Assembly: GCA_002412705.1 (NCBI GenBank)
Contig: DHVO01000199.1
Location: 17,126-71,987 of the forward strand
DNA length: 54,862 bases
Direction of reading: 5' to 3'
Source of the DNA: Bacteroidales bacterium UBA5206
GTDB taxonomy: Bacteria > Bacteroidota > Bacteroidia > Bacteroidales > Tenuifilaceae
The notes below the pieces were generated by a model. The model was not told where the DNA came from. It did not search any database and saw only the letters and a list, made by a program, of their open reading frames with translations. The translations under genes were made by a program, and so were the position numbers. Below are positions 25,693 through 36,181 of this stretch, in pieces; within the stretch, counting starts at the first letter, position 1; each line of letters starts with the position of its first letter.

Positions 25693-27483
25693 ATGGCAAA
25701 ATATAAAATGCATATGCTCGTTTGCGGTGGTACGGGATGCCGTGCTTCAGCAAGTGATGCCATAGTTGAGACGCTTAAATCTGAACTTGCGGCAAAGGGA
25801 ATGGAAAACGAAGTTCAGGTTATTATGACTGGTTGCTTCGGTTTCTGCGAAAAAGGCCCAATTGTAAAGGTATTACCCGATAACACGTTCTACACTCAGG
25901 TAACTCCTGCCGATTCAGCAGAGATAGTTGCAGAGCATATTGTAAAAGGTCGTAAGGTAAATCGCTTACTATATACCGATCCTGAGAACAAGCAGCACAT
26001 TAGCGACTCTAAGCACATGGGCTTCTACAAGAAGCAGCTACGTATTGCTTTAAGGAACTGTGGTGTTATTAACCCAGAGAATATCGACGAGTATATTGCT
26101 CGCGATGGTTACCAAGCTATTGGTAAAGTGTTTGAAATGGGTGCTCAGGCAGCCATTGAGCAGATGAAAAAATCTGGTCTTCGCGGTCGTGGAGGTGGTG
26201 GTTTCCCTACTGGACTTAAGTGGGAGATTGCTAGCAAGAACCATGCAGACCAAAAGTACGTGGTATGTAACGCCGATGAAGGAGACCCAGGTGCGTTTAT
26301 GGACCGCTCTATTCTTGAGGGTGACCCACACTCTGTAATTGAGGCGATGACCATTAACGGTTTCTGTATTGGTGCTACCAAAGGTTTGGTTTACATCCGT
26401 GCAGAGTATCCTTTGGCTATTAAGCGTCTTCAGATTGCTATCGATCAGGCTCGTGAATACGGTCTTTTGGGTAAAGATATTCTTGGTAGCGGTTTCGATT
26501 TTGATATGGAGCTACGCTATGGTGCTGGTGCATTTGTTTGCGGTGAGGAAACTGCTCTTATCCACTCTATGGAGGGTGAGCGTGGTGAGCCAACTGTTAA
26601 GCCTCCATTCCCAGCAGAAAGCGGTTATCTTGGCAAACCTACCAACGTGAATAACGTTGAGACTTTTGCAAACATCCCAGTAATTATACTTAAGGGTGCC
26701 GAGTGGTTCTCTGCAATTGGTTCTGAGAAGTCAAAAGGAACAAAAGTATTTGCTCTTGCAGGTAAGATTAACAACGTTGGTCTTATTGAAGTTCCAATGG
26801 GTACCACCCTTCGTGAGGTTATTTACGAAATTGGTGGTGGCATTAAGAATGGCAAGAAGTTTAAAGCGGTTCAAACCGGAGGTCCTTCTGGTGGTTGCTT
26901 AACCGAGAAACACCTTGATACCCCAATCGACTACGATAACCTTCTTGCTGCAGGCTCTATGATGGGTTCTGGTGGTATGATTGTTATGGACGAGGACGAC
27001 TGTATGGTTTCTGTAGCCAAGTTCTACCTAGACTTTACCGTTGAGGAAAGCTGTGGTAAGTGTAGCCCTTGTCGTATTGGTAACAAGCGTTTGTTCGAAC
27101 TACTAGAGCGCATTACAAAGGGCGAAGGTACTATGGAAGATCTTGACCGCCTACGTAATCTTAGCGAGGTAATTAAGGACTCATCGCTTTGCGGTTTAGG
27201 TCAAACTTCACCAAACCCAGTACTTTCTACTCTTGATAACTTCTACGATGAGTATATTGCTCACGTAACCGAGCGTAAGTGTCCTGCAGGACAATGTAAG
27301 TCTCTAATGCAGTATGTTGTAGATCAAGAGGCTTGTGTTGGTTGTACCGCATGTGCGCGCAACTGTCCTGTTAACGCTATTGCTGGCGATCGTAAGAAGC
27401 CTCATGTTATTGATACTTCAATTTGTATCAAGTGTGGTGCATGTATCGAGAAGTGTAAATTCAATGCTATTAGCATCCAATAA
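25693..27483 (+). CDS. NuoF/HydB-like flavin subunit of hydrogenase 2 (full-length form)
   Basis: The 596-residue subunit has three parts. First is an N-terminal thioredoxin-like [2Fe-2S] domain (C11, C16, C48, C52). Second is the NuoF core with GRGGGGFPTGLKW, the FMN motif NADEGDPGAFMDR and the ESCGKCSPCRIG [4Fe-4S] site. Third is a C-terminal two-[4Fe-4S] ferredoxin (CVGCTACARNCP and CIKCGACIEKC). This architecture matches HydB of electron-bifurcating HydABC enzymes, which couple NADH and reduced ferredoxin oxidation to H2 formation. AGGAGG precedes the start. Codons are strongly biased (CGT, GGT, AAC), suggesting high expression. Confidence 0.93.
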   Translation: MAKYKMHMLVCGGTGCRASASDAIVETLKSELAAKGMENEVQVIMTGCFGFCEKGPIVKVLPDNTFYTQVTPADSAEIVAEHIVKGRKVNRLLYTDPENKQHISDSKHMGFYKKQLRIALRNCGVINPENIDEYIARDGYQAIGKVFEMGAQAAIEQMKKSGLRGRGGGGFPTGLKWEIASKNHADQKYVVCNADEGDPGAFMDRSILEGDPHSVIEAMTINGFCIGATKGLVYIRAEYPLAIKRLQIAIDQAREYGLLGKDILGSGFDFDMELRYGAGAFVCGEETALIHSMEGERGEPTVKPPFPAESGYLGKPTNVNNVETFANIPVIILKGAEWFSAIGSEKSKGTKVFALAGKINNVGLIEVPMGTTLREVIYEIGGGIKNGKKFKAVQTGGPSGGCLTEKHLDTPIDYDNLLAAGSMMGSGGMIVMDEDDCMVSVAKFYLDFTVEESCGKCSPCRIGNKRLFELLERITKGEGTMEDLDRLRNLSEVIKDSSLCGLGQTSPNPVLSTLDNFYDEYIAHVTERKCPAGQCKSLMQYVVDQEACVGCTACARNCPVNAIAGDRKKPHVIDTSICIKCGACIEKCKFNAISIQ

Positions 27484-27502
27484 TTGGGGGAGATTTTAAT
27501 TA

Positions 27503-29278
27503 ATGGAAACAGTAAAATTAACTATAGATAATAGGCAGGTAGAGGTTCCTAAAGGAACAACTGTCTACAAGGCTGCCAAGACGCTAGGTATTGATATCCC
27601 TGTGCTTTGCTACATGGATCTTGGCGATATGAACATCGAGAATAAGCCTGGCGGATGCCGTATTTGTGTTGTGGAGGTTGAGGGTCGTAGAAATCTTGCC
27701 CCTTCATGCTCTACCACTTGTGCCGAAGGTATGGTGGTTAAAACCCACACCATGCGCGTTATTAACGCTCGTCGTACCATTATGGAGCTTATTCTTAGCG
27801 ACCACCCTAAAGATTGCTTAACCTGCGCAAAAAGCGGTAAGTGTGAGCTTCAGGATATGGCTGTTAAATTAGGCGTTCGTAATATTCCTGGTCAGGAGTA
27901 TGCTGAGATGAGCACATACAAAACCGACTTCTCTCCATCTATTATTCGTGAGATGGATAAGTGTATCATGTGCCGTCGTTGCGAAACCATGTGTAACACC
28001 GTTCAAACTGTTGGTGCACTTAATGCTGTAAACCGCGGTTTTATGGCTGTTGTTGCTCCTGCTTTTGAGCAAGACCTAGAGAAGTCTCCATGTACCTACT
28101 GCGGACAGTGTGTTGCAGTATGTCCTACAGGAGCGCTTACCGAGGTTGATAGCACTCCAAAGGTTATTCGTGCACTAGCAGATCCAACTAAGACAGTTAT
28201 CGTTCAAACAGCACCTGCAATTCGTGCTGCTCTTGGCGAAGAGTTTGGTATGGCTCCAGGTACCCTAGTCACTGGTAAAATGGCTGCTGCTTTGCGCCAA
28301 ATTGGATTCGATTATGTTTTCGATACCGATTTTGCTGCCGACCTTACCATTATGGAAGAGGGTACTGAGCTACTTGACCGTTTAACCCGCCACCTAAACG
28401 GCGATAAGAACGTGAAGTTGCCTATTCTTACCAGCTGCTGCCCAGGTTGGGTTAACTTCTTTGAGCATAACTTTAACGATATGCTAGACGTTCCTTCATC
28501 GGCTAAGTCTCCACAGCAAATGTTTGGTGCAATTGCTAAAACCTACTTTGCCGACAAAATGAGCGTTAAGCGTGAGGATTTAGTGGTTGTATCGGTAATG
28601 CCTTGCTTGGCTAAAAAATACGAAGCACAACGCGATGAGTTTAAGGTTAACGGAAATCCTGATGTGGACTTCTCAATCTCAACCCGCGAACTTGCTCACC
28701 TAATTAAAGAGTTCAACATTAACTTTGCCGACCTAGCTGACGAAGATTTCGATCGTCCTCTTGGAGAGTCAACTGGTGCTGCTGTTATTTTTGGTGCTAC
28801 TGGTGGTGTAATTGAGGCTGCTGTTCGTACTGCATACGAGGTTCACACTGGTAAGAAGTTACCAAAGATGGATTTCACCGAACTTCGTGGTATGGAGGGC
28901 ATTCGCTCTGCAACCATCGATTTTGATGGTCTTCCAATTAACATTGGTGTTGCTCACGGTTTAGGAAATGCCCGTAAGCTTCTTGAAGACGTTCGCTCAG
29001 GTAAAGCAAACTACCATGCAATTGAGGTAATGGCATGTCCTGGTGGATGTATTGGTGGTGGTGGTCAGCCACTTCACCATGGCGATTCTTCTATTCTTAA
29101 GGCGCGTGCTGCTGCAATTTACCGTGAAGATGCTGAGAAGCCAATCCGTAAATCGCATGAGAACCCATACATCCACAAACTTTACGAAGAGTTCCTTGGC
29201 AAGCCAATGAGCGAGAAAGCGCACCATTTGCTTCATACCCACTACTTCGATAAGGGTAATAAGGATATTTACATTTAA
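27503..29278 (+). CDS. hydA: [FeFe] hydrogenase catalytic subunit 2
   Basis: This 591-residue hydrogenase has an N-terminal [2Fe-2S] domain, a His-Cys [4Fe-4S] site, two [4Fe-4S] clusters (CIMCRRCETMC and CTYCGQCVAVC) and the H-cluster domain. All canonical motifs are intact: TSCCPGW (C312, C313), MPCLAKKYE and EVMACPGGCIGGGGQP. It is expected to be the fully active H2-producing or H2-consuming subunit of a HydABC complex with the genes on either side. Codon bias matches HydB-2. The maturases HydE, HydF and HydG are not encoded in this window. Confidence 0.95.
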   Translation: METVKLTIDNRQVEVPKGTTVYKAAKTLGIDIPVLCYMDLGDMNIENKPGGCRICVVEVEGRRNLAPSCSTTCAEGMVVKTHTMRVINARRTIMELILSDHPKDCLTCAKSGKCELQDMAVKLGVRNIPGQEYAEMSTYKTDFSPSIIREMDKCIMCRRCETMCNTVQTVGALNAVNRGFMAVVAPAFEQDLEKSPCTYCGQCVAVCPTGALTEVDSTPKVIRALADPTKTVIVQTAPAIRAALGEEFGMAPGTLVTGKMAAALRQIGFDYVFDTDFAADLTIMEEGTELLDRLTRHLNGDKNVKLPILTSCCPGWVNFFEHNFNDMLDVPSSAKSPQQMFGAIAKTYFADKMSVKREDLVVVSVMPCLAKKYEAQRDEFKVNGNPDVDFSISTRELAHLIKEFNINFADLADEDFDRPLGESTGAAVIFGATGGVIEAAVRTAYEVHTGKKLPKMDFTELRGMEGIRSATIDFDGLPINIGVAHGLGNARKLLEDVRSGKANYHAIEVMACPGGCIGGGGQPLHHGDSSILKARAAAIYREDAEKPIRKSHENPYIHKLYEEFLGKPMSEKAHHLLHTHYFDKGNKDIYI

Positions 29279-29296
29279 CCCAGAGGAGGAATTCTA

Positions 29297-29779
29297 ATGT
29301 CGCATATAAAAGTTGAACTTAAGAAAGAGGACGTTGCAAAGATTAAAGAGATTTGCAAAGCGTTCAACAATAACCCAGGTGAACTAATCAACGTGCTTCA
29401 CAAAGCACAGAGTTACTTTGGTTACCTTCCTGCAGAAATTCAGGAAGTAGTTGCTCAGGAGCTAAACATTCCTGTTGCTAAGGTTTATGGTGTTGTAACT
29501 TTCTACTCATTCTTCACCATGATACCTAAAGGACAGCATCCAATAAGCATTTGTACTGGTACTGCTTGCTATGTTCGTGGTGCAGAGAAGGTGCTTGATG
29601 AGTTTAAGCGTATTCTTAGTGTAAGCGTTGGTGAAACTACCCCCGATGGTAAGTTCTCTTTGAGCTGCTTACGTTGCGTTGGTGCCTGTGGTCTTGCTCC
29701 TGTTGTTATGGTGGGAGAGAAGGTTTACGGTCGCGTATCGCCCGATGGCGTTAAGGATATCCTTAAGGAGTACGAATAG
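29297..29779 (+). CDS. NuoE/HydC-like [2Fe-2S] subunit of hydrogenase 2
   Basis: The 160-residue protein has a helical N-terminal half and a thioredoxin-like [2Fe-2S] domain with ligands C86, C91 (CTGTAC) and C127, C131 (CVGAC). It is the last gene of the hydrogenase 2 operon, preceded by AGGAGG and followed by a strong terminator. The gene order (HndB-like, HydB, HydA, HydC) differs from operons 1 and 3, where the NuoE-like gene comes first. Confidence 0.93.
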   Translation: MSHIKVELKKEDVAKIKEICKAFNNNPGELINVLHKAQSYFGYLPAEIQEVVAQELNIPVAKVYGVVTFYSFFTMIPKGQHPISICTGTACYVRGAEKVLDEFKRILSVSVGETTPDGKFSLSCLRCVGACGLAPVVMVGEKVYGRVSPDGVKDILKEYE

Positions 29780-29801
29780 GCTTGAGCCTTTATTATAAGA
29801 G

Positions 29802-29836
29802 GAAGCCGCTCATTTAGAGCGGCTTCTTTGTTTTTT
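29802..29836 (+). terminator. Intrinsic terminator after hydrogenase operon 2
   Basis: GAAGCCGCTC and GAGCGGCTTC pair around ATTTA and are followed by TTTGTTTTTT. Confidence 0.88.
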
Positions 29837-29863
29837 ATCCTAAAACGAACGGGTTGAATTAGC

Positions 29864-32143
29864 CTAAAAAGTAAATCCCGCATTTATGTACCACCACAAA
29901 TCGTTGTTTAGGGTATTACTTGTTCCAAACACGGTTATTGGGCCGAACAGTGTGTTTATTCCTAGACCTATGCCATAACCCATGGTATCGAAGTAAGGAT
30001 TATCTATATCAAAAAGTATATCAAGTTCATCTTCGGCTGCTTGCATGTAGTTTAACCTGCCCATAAGGTATATCTCCGAATATAGCCTAACCCTAGCTTC
30101 TGCTTTCACAATGGCGTAGTTTGGAAAAATTTCTTGTCTATATCCAAATCCATAAAAAGTAACATCTCTGTTTCTAGAGCCGTACTGGCTACCACCAATA
30201 AAGTAGCTATCGTAAATAGCGCTTGTGCCTGTTGTTATACCCGCGTTTGCACCAAGCATAAATGTAAGATTCTTGCCCACGCTAAGGTACCTTTCGTAGT
30301 CGGCGGTAATTTTGTGGTACTGCTTTGGGTTTAGTAAGCTGTTTACTTCGGTGCTGTTGCCGCTATTGCTTATTTTAAGAAGAGGCTTGGGGCTGAATGA
30401 GTAGGAGAGGGAAATAAGGCTGCCCTTTCTAGGGAAGAAATTTCGATCTACTGTGTTCTTTTTTAGGGTGGACCAAACCTTAATCCCTCCAAAGTTTAAG
30501 TATCCAAAATCATACAAACTATCTAACTCAATAAGTGATTCGGTTGGGATTAGCGTAGTCCCTTCAAATGCCCCACCAATTGCTGCTTGCATGTTTTGGA
30601 ATAGAGTGTACTGAAGCTCTAGTCTGCCTCCAAAAGAGTGCTCTTTAAAACCAGTAATCTTTTGGGTTGATAGGTAAAAGGGTACTTCGTTTGCTGTATA
30701 GAAAATACCTAGTTGTAGCGCTCTGCGTTGAGTTTGCCCTATGTACTGATGAAAGTTAGCCTTGAACCTTGGTAATCGGGATATCTCGAGACCAGTTGTA
30801 AAGCGACTACCAATAGTTCCCACATTATGCCGGGTGTAGTTAAGAATAAGGCTTGGCCCAAATACATTGTTTGTTTGCAGAGCGGCTTTGAGTAGAGTTC
30901 TTTCTTTCTCTTGTGGGGTAAATACCAGGGTGTGACCTTTTTCTGTTTTCTGCACCCTATACGTTACCTTATTAAAGTACATTGTTCCAAAAATATTGTT
31001 CACAGCTTCGTTAACATCAAAAAAGTCAACCTTACTCTTGGGTAAAATTTCCGATTTACCAATTACCAGATCGGAGTCAATATTCTTAGAACCTTCCACA
31101 ACAATTCTATTAACAAAAAAGGTAGTATCCCTATTTAACCTTTTTATTTGGCGCGGAGGGGCAATGGAATTTAGGGAGTCGGCAAGTTTCTTAAGTTCAT
31201 CTTTGTAGGCAAGTGCAGCTTCGTACCCTACTTTCTCTATGTTTTTACCTTGCTCAAAACTAGCCGTGGAATACTTTTTAAGGTCTGGGATAATAAGAAT
31301 GTCGCACATGCCCATATACTCCTTGGCATCCTTTATTCCCGAAAACATAGCCGTTTGCATTAGTATAGAATATACCGATTTAGCCTTGTTGGGATCGATC
31401 TCCTCTGGTAAGCCAACATAAACTCCAATAACAATATCGGCACCCATTTTTATTACCTCATCAACTGGAAAGTTATTTCCAATACCCCCATCAACATATA
31501 TGGTTGTATCGTTTTCTATAACTGGGGTAAAAAAAGCAGGTATCGCCATGCTTGCTCGCATTGCTAGCGGAAGGCTACCACTACTAAATGTTTTTATTTT
31601 GCCATGAATAATATCGGAGGCGCAACACCTAAAAGGGATTGGTAGGCTATCGAAGTTAGTTATACTTGCAGCAGGCCATGTAAGCTCAAGAAAAAGGTTC
31701 CACAGCGCTTGGCTCTCAACCATTCCCGAGGGTAGGCGTACTTTGCTACCCTTTATCGGGAATTCGCCAATAAATCGTCCGTAATCGTGCTTCTCGTCCA
31801 TGCCAATTTTGTAAAGTGGCATATTGTTGGTTAGGTAGTTACTCCAGTTTATTTTTTGGTTTATAACAGAAATCTCATCGGCAGTATAGCCCAGTGCGTA
31901 TAATCCTCCCACAATGCTACCCATACTGGTTCCTGCTATATAATCGGGAACAATGCCCGCCTCTTCAAGCACCTTTATTGCTCCAATGTGTGCTAGTCCC
32001 TTAGCTCCTCCACCGCTTAGCACTAAGCCTATTTTAGGCCTTTTAGTTTTTGTTGTATCCTGAGCAGTACATAGTGTGCCTACTAGTAAAAGGAGTAGCA
32101 ACGATATGGGTAATACGGTTAATTTTTTGTGTGAATTTTTCAT
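29864..32143 (-). CDS. Patatin-like phospholipase fused to an outer-membrane barrel
   Basis: The 759-residue protein has a signal peptide (about 1-27). A patatin domain follows with the oxyanion loop GGGAKG (44-49), the nucleophile motif GTSMG (S73) and the DGG motif (D218). A POTRA-like region (about 345-425) then leads to a beta-barrel ending in an aromatic residue (INAGFTF). This layout matches patatin-barrel proteins of the type Vd (PlpD/FplA) kind and their Bacteroidota relatives. It would hydrolyse lipid acyl esters in the periplasm or at the cell surface. It is a single gene, convergent with the hydrogenase 2 operon. Confidence 0.9.
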   Translation of the reverse strand: MKNSHKKLTVLPISLLLLLLVGTLCTAQDTTKTKRPKIGLVLSGGGAKGLAHIGAIKVLEEAGIVPDYIAGTSMGSIVGGLYALGYTADEISVINQKINWSNYLTNNMPLYKIGMDEKHDYGRFIGEFPIKGSKVRLPSGMVESQALWNLFLELTWPAASITNFDSLPIPFRCCASDIIHGKIKTFSSGSLPLAMRASMAIPAFFTPVIENDTTIYVDGGIGNNFPVDEVIKMGADIVIGVYVGLPEEIDPNKAKSVYSILMQTAMFSGIKDAKEYMGMCDILIIPDLKKYSTASFEQGKNIEKVGYEAALAYKDELKKLADSLNSIAPPRQIKRLNRDTTFFVNRIVVEGSKNIDSDLVIGKSEILPKSKVDFFDVNEAVNNIFGTMYFNKVTYRVQKTEKGHTLVFTPQEKERTLLKAALQTNNVFGPSLILNYTRHNVGTIGSRFTTGLEISRLPRFKANFHQYIGQTQRRALQLGIFYTANEVPFYLSTQKITGFKEHSFGGRLELQYTLFQNMQAAIGGAFEGTTLIPTESLIELDSLYDFGYLNFGGIKVWSTLKKNTVDRNFFPRKGSLISLSYSFSPKPLLKISNSGNSTEVNSLLNPKQYHKITADYERYLSVGKNLTFMLGANAGITTGTSAIYDSYFIGGSQYGSRNRDVTFYGFGYRQEIFPNYAIVKAEARVRLYSEIYLMGRLNYMQAAEDELDILFDIDNPYFDTMGYGIGLGINTLFGPITVFGTSNTLNNDLWWYINAGFTF

Positions 32144-32395
32144 GATATGTTGATGAAATAGAACTGAATATAACAGCCTATGGCTAAAATCAGAGCTAAT
32201 TTAAATGCATTTTTAGTGCATAATTAATTAATGTGCAACGCAATCCCTATGTTTAGCTTCATTTAGCTTGATGCTAACCATTTAGGTGTACCAATGAGAA
32301 TAGCCTGCATTAGTTCTGCAAGTTTTTTATTTAAAAACCATAGGAAAATCGATGTAGTGCAGTAAATTGAATACGTTTTGAATTTATGAGAGAAT

Positions 32396-35300
32396 ATGGC
32401 GAATGATGATAGCATAATTGATGGCTTACAAGGGCATCAGAACCTAAACCTTTCAGAGCAGCTGGGGGCATTTAAGGCCTTATTTGAACAGGCAACAGAG
32501 CCAATACTAATTATTAGTGGTTCTGTATTTATAGAGTGCAACCCAAGCGCAGAGGAGATGCTAGGTATGTTACGGCGTGATATTGTTGGATGTACCCCTT
32601 TTGAAATATCGCCAGAGTATCAGCCCGATGGGATGTTGTCGTCAGAAAAGGCAAAAGCACTTATTGATGAAGCCTATAAAGGTATTCCCCAATCCTTTGA
32701 ATGGGTGCACTTAAACTCACTGAACGAGGAGTTTATTGTTGAGGTAAACCTCAACCTGTTTCGTATAGGAAGTCATTCTCTAATATCGGTGTTTTGGCGT
32801 AATATAACCTTACAAAAGTACTTGAATGCCGAACTTGCCAAGTACAGGTTGGGGCTTGAGGAACTTGTTGCCGAAAAAACGCAGAGCCTTGAGCAGCTTA
32901 ACGCCGAGTATATAAAAATGAATAAAGAGCTTGCTGATGCCAATTCTGGTCTTGCTGCTGCCAATGAACTGCTTACCGAGGAGATAAATAGGAGAACCTC
33001 TCTGCAGGAGAAGCTAATAGTTTCGGAGGAGAAGTTTCGGAGTTTTATTTCCCAAGCTATAGAGGGTATATGTATTACTACCATCGATTGGACTGTAGTG
33101 GAGTGGAATGCTCAAATGGAGGAACTGTTTGGGGTAGAACAGCAGCAGGCTGTTGGCCGTAAGGTTTACGACTTAGATAGTGCTTGTATTGATATAGATG
33201 CAATTGATGAGCAGCTGGCACTTGAGCAGCATAGAAGTATTTACCTTAACTACAATGAGGCCTCAACCAGCAATGGCGTTTTATCCTTTGAGATGGTTTG
33301 TACTGGAAAGGGAAATACAACACGTACATTGCAATCTTATGTGTTTCCCATAGAAACTTCACAGGGTAAGCTGATGGGCCGAATAACCCGCGATATAACT
33401 TTGGCACGCTCCAATGAGCTGGAACTGGAGGATTACCGCATTAGACTAGAAGAGCTGCTTAATGCAAAAACAAAAGAGGCAAACGAGCTTTCGCTAAAGT
33501 TTAAGGAGATTTTAAGAAGTTCAACCGATAATGTTTTCTTCTTTCAGCGCGACACCAATGGGGATATATTTTACACCTATTTCAACCCCATGCAGCTTAG
33601 ATTTCTTGGGCTTGATCCTGAAACGATTATTTACCCCGTTGCTCTTTCCAGTTTAGTAGATAAACAGGCTGAGGCGTACTTTAAAAAACAGTACCAGCGG
33701 TGCTTTGACAGTCAGAAATCGATTAACTATATCGATTCAACTCAGATAAATGGTGTAGATCACACATACAATACTACGTTAATACCTCTTTTTGACTCTG
33801 ATGGGCAAATTGTTGAGGTTGCGGGCTTCTCTCGAAATATTAGCTACGACTCTAAAGTTAAGGATGAGCAAACTTTCACTGCAGCACTATTTAACATGCT
33901 ACAAACCCTTGTAGTTGTTGTTGATGGCGAGGGGCGTATTGTGCGCTTTAATGGAGAATGCGAACGATTGTCGGGCTATAGTAGTAAGGAGGTTGAAGGG
34001 AGGGTGTTCTGGGATTTGGCCATTACGCCACCCGAGCAACGTGAGAGCCTAATAGCCCGTTTTAGCTTACTGGTAACCGGCGAAGTTGATACAACCGAGA
34101 TAGAAAGCCATTGGTACACTAAAACAGGAGACTTACGATGGATTTACTGGAAGAACCGGGCGCTGTTTGACGATTATGGCGAGCTCAAATTTCTAATTGC
34201 AACAGGTATCGATATCACCAGTTCTAAACTAATTGAGCTTAAACTATCGGAGAGCGAGCAGCAGTACCGGATGCTTTTTGAGAGCATGCATAGCTCCTTA
34301 GCCGTGTTTAAGCCAATAGGCGGCGAGTCTGGTGAACCCGTCGATTTTGAGTTTGTTGAGGTAAACCCCAGCTTAATAGCAAAGCTTGAACTTGATTATG
34401 GGTCAATTGTTGGGCATCGGCTTTCCGAGGTATCACCTGCGCTAAACAACGGTGTGGCTCAGGATTTAAAGATGGTGCTAAAGACAGGCGAAATGGTATC
34501 GAAGGAGCAGTTCCTGTCAGCCGTGAATCTGCATATTACATACTCCGTATTTAGACCCAGAGCCCAAACGGTTGCCATAATGTTTGACGACGTAACTGCT
34601 CATAGGGTGCTTGAGCACGAGATAGCCGAACGTGAGAGGAAGTTCCGTAGCATCTTTGATGGGAGTAAGGATGGAATAGCCGTTCTAAATCCCGATTTGT
34701 CGGTTTATGATGTAAACCCTTCGGTGCTTTCCATTTTAGGTGTTGAGGCAAACAGCATACTGAATCAAAATGTTCTACAATTTATTCCCGTTAGCGAGCG
34801 CACAAAGGTTTCGTCGCTGGTGACAAAGATGCTAGATGGTGTTTCCATTCAGAATTTTGAAATAGAGCTGGTAAACGCCAGAAACGAGGTGATTCCAATA
34901 GAAATTAGCCCAAAGGTTGTAGATATTGGCTCCCGGATAGCCATAGTTTGCATAGTGCGCGATATCTCTGAGCGTAAGAACATTGAGAGTAGAATTATTC
35001 AGGCTACTATAGAAACCGAGGAGAGAGAGCGTCGCCTACTTGCTGCCGATTTGCACGACGAGATTGGCCCTCAGCTATCTAGCCTTAAAATGTATGCCTC
35101 AACCTTAATGCGCAAGCATGCCGATTCCGAAACAGGGGAGGTGCTCTCAATTATGTATAATCTTATTCGCAACTCTATTGATAATGTTAGGGTTATTTCC
35201 AATAACCTAAGCCCTTTAATGCTTGAACGGTACGGATTGGTTACCGCCCTAATGACAGAGGTTGAACATGTTAAAAGGCTTATCCCAGTTAGGTTTAGCA

Positions 35301-35620
35301 CAAATATAGAGAGCCCTCGGTTCGACTCTAAAGTAGAGATTGTATTCTACCGGGTGGCCAAAGAGCTGCTAAACAATACGGTGAAGTACGCAAACGCTAA
35401 AACGGCAGAGCTTCAAATCAGCTATCATAGTGGTTTGCTCACTATGCGCTATACCGATAATGGCATAGGTTTTAATTTAGACACAACTCCTTTTGGATTG
35501 GGGCTAACCAGCATTATGAACAGGGTTAAAATGGTAAATGGAAAGTATAAAATTGTTACATCAGAGGGGAATGGGTTCAACTTCGATTTAGTAGTAGCAA
35601 CAAAACCACGATCCATATAG
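32396..35620 (+). CDS. Multi-PAS sensor histidine kinase (HisKA_3 type)
   Basis: This 1074-residue protein has no clear transmembrane helix. About six PAS-like domains occupy residues 20 to 860, with a coiled coil near 150-205. A NarL-type dimerisation domain follows (RRLLAADLHDEIGPQLSSLK, phosphoacceptor His), then a GHKL ATPase (NNTVKYANA, TDNGIGFN, GLGLTSIMNRV). Such kinases pair with response regulators, and one lies 54 bases downstream. The PAS domains may bind haem, flavin or small molecules, but no ligand can be read here. The lack of membrane segments suggests a cytosolic signal. Confidence 0.9.
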   Translation: MANDDSIIDGLQGHQNLNLSEQLGAFKALFEQATEPILIISGSVFIECNPSAEEMLGMLRRDIVGCTPFEISPEYQPDGMLSSEKAKALIDEAYKGIPQSFEWVHLNSLNEEFIVEVNLNLFRIGSHSLISVFWRNITLQKYLNAELAKYRLGLEELVAEKTQSLEQLNAEYIKMNKELADANSGLAAANELLTEEINRRTSLQEKLIVSEEKFRSFISQAIEGICITTIDWTVVEWNAQMEELFGVEQQQAVGRKVYDLDSACIDIDAIDEQLALEQHRSIYLNYNEASTSNGVLSFEMVCTGKGNTTRTLQSYVFPIETSQGKLMGRITRDITLARSNELELEDYRIRLEELLNAKTKEANELSLKFKEILRSSTDNVFFFQRDTNGDIFYTYFNPMQLRFLGLDPETIIYPVALSSLVDKQAEAYFKKQYQRCFDSQKSINYIDSTQINGVDHTYNTTLIPLFDSDGQIVEVAGFSRNISYDSKVKDEQTFTAALFNMLQTLVVVVDGEGRIVRFNGECERLSGYSSKEVEGRVFWDLAITPPEQRESLIARFSLLVTGEVDTTEIESHWYTKTGDLRWIYWKNRALFDDYGELKFLIATGIDITSSKLIELKLSESEQQYRMLFESMHSSLAVFKPIGGESGEPVDFEFVEVNPSLIAKLELDYGSIVGHRLSEVSPALNNGVAQDLKMVLKTGEMVSKEQFLSAVNLHITYSVFRPRAQTVAIMFDDVTAHRVLEHEIAERERKFRSIFDGSKDGIAVLNPDLSVYDVNPSVLSILGVEANSILNQNVLQFIPVSERTKVSSLVTKMLDGVSIQNFEIELVNARNEVIPIEISPKVVDIGSRIAIVCIVRDISERKNIESRIIQATIETEERERRLLAADLHDEIGPQLSSLKMYASTLMRKHADSETGEVLSIMYNLIRNSIDNVRVISNNLSPLMLERYGLVTALMTEVEHVKRLIPVRFSTNIESPRFDSKVEIVFYRVAKELLNNTVKYANAKTAELQISYHSGLLTMRYTDNGIGFNLDTTPFGLGLTSIMNRVKMVNGKYKIVTSEGNGFNFDLVVATKPRSI

Positions 35621-35674
35621 CGGGAAAGACTAACAGTTAATATCGTTTGCATAATTTTTAAAATACCATCTTTT

Positions 35675-36058
35675 ATGAGCGCAATACAGAACAAACAGTA
35701 CAGAGTGCTTCTTGTTGATGATAATCAGCAGTTTATTGATGCCTTGCGATTTCAAATAGTGGAACTTCTGGGTGACAGGGTTGCTGTAATAGACTCTGCT
35801 TACGATGGGGAACAGGCGCTTAAAGCTATTGAGGCTAAGCGCTACGACTATATTTTTATGGATATATCCATGCCCCAAATGGATGGCATAGAGGCAACCA
35901 GAATTGCCACCCGCAATAATCGCGATATAAAAATAATTGCGCTCTCGTTTCACAAGGAGTTTGAGTACTTACAACTGATGCTTGAAGCTGGCGCTAGATT
36001 TTACATTAGGAAGGATGAGGTTGATGCCGATACGTTACGTAAGGTTTTTGAGTTGTAG
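35675..36058 (+). CDS. Stand-alone receiver-domain response regulator
   Basis: The 127-residue protein is one receiver domain, with the acidic pocket VDDN, the phosphoacceptor in MDISMPQMDG and the conserved Lys near YIRKDE. No DNA-binding domain follows, although HisKA_3 kinases usually work with NarL/LuxR-type regulators. It is the likely partner of the multi-PAS kinase just upstream. It may act by protein contact or pass phosphate onward. The protein ends naturally at a stop codon and does not appear truncated. Confidence 0.87.
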   Translation: MSAIQNKQYRVLLVDDNQQFIDALRFQIVELLGDRVAVIDSAYDGEQALKAIEAKRYDYIFMDISMPQMDGIEATRIATRNNRDIKIIALSFHKEFEYLQLMLEAGARFYIRKDEVDADTLRKVFEL

Positions 36059-36181
36059 TACTTACCTTTAGTTATTGGCCTTTTGTTATGCTGAGGTCAA
36101 TGCATAACGCGTTATTAAGAATAATTCTAAACAAACCTATTGTTTCGTTGTTTAAATATTCAAACTTAATGTACAACGAAA

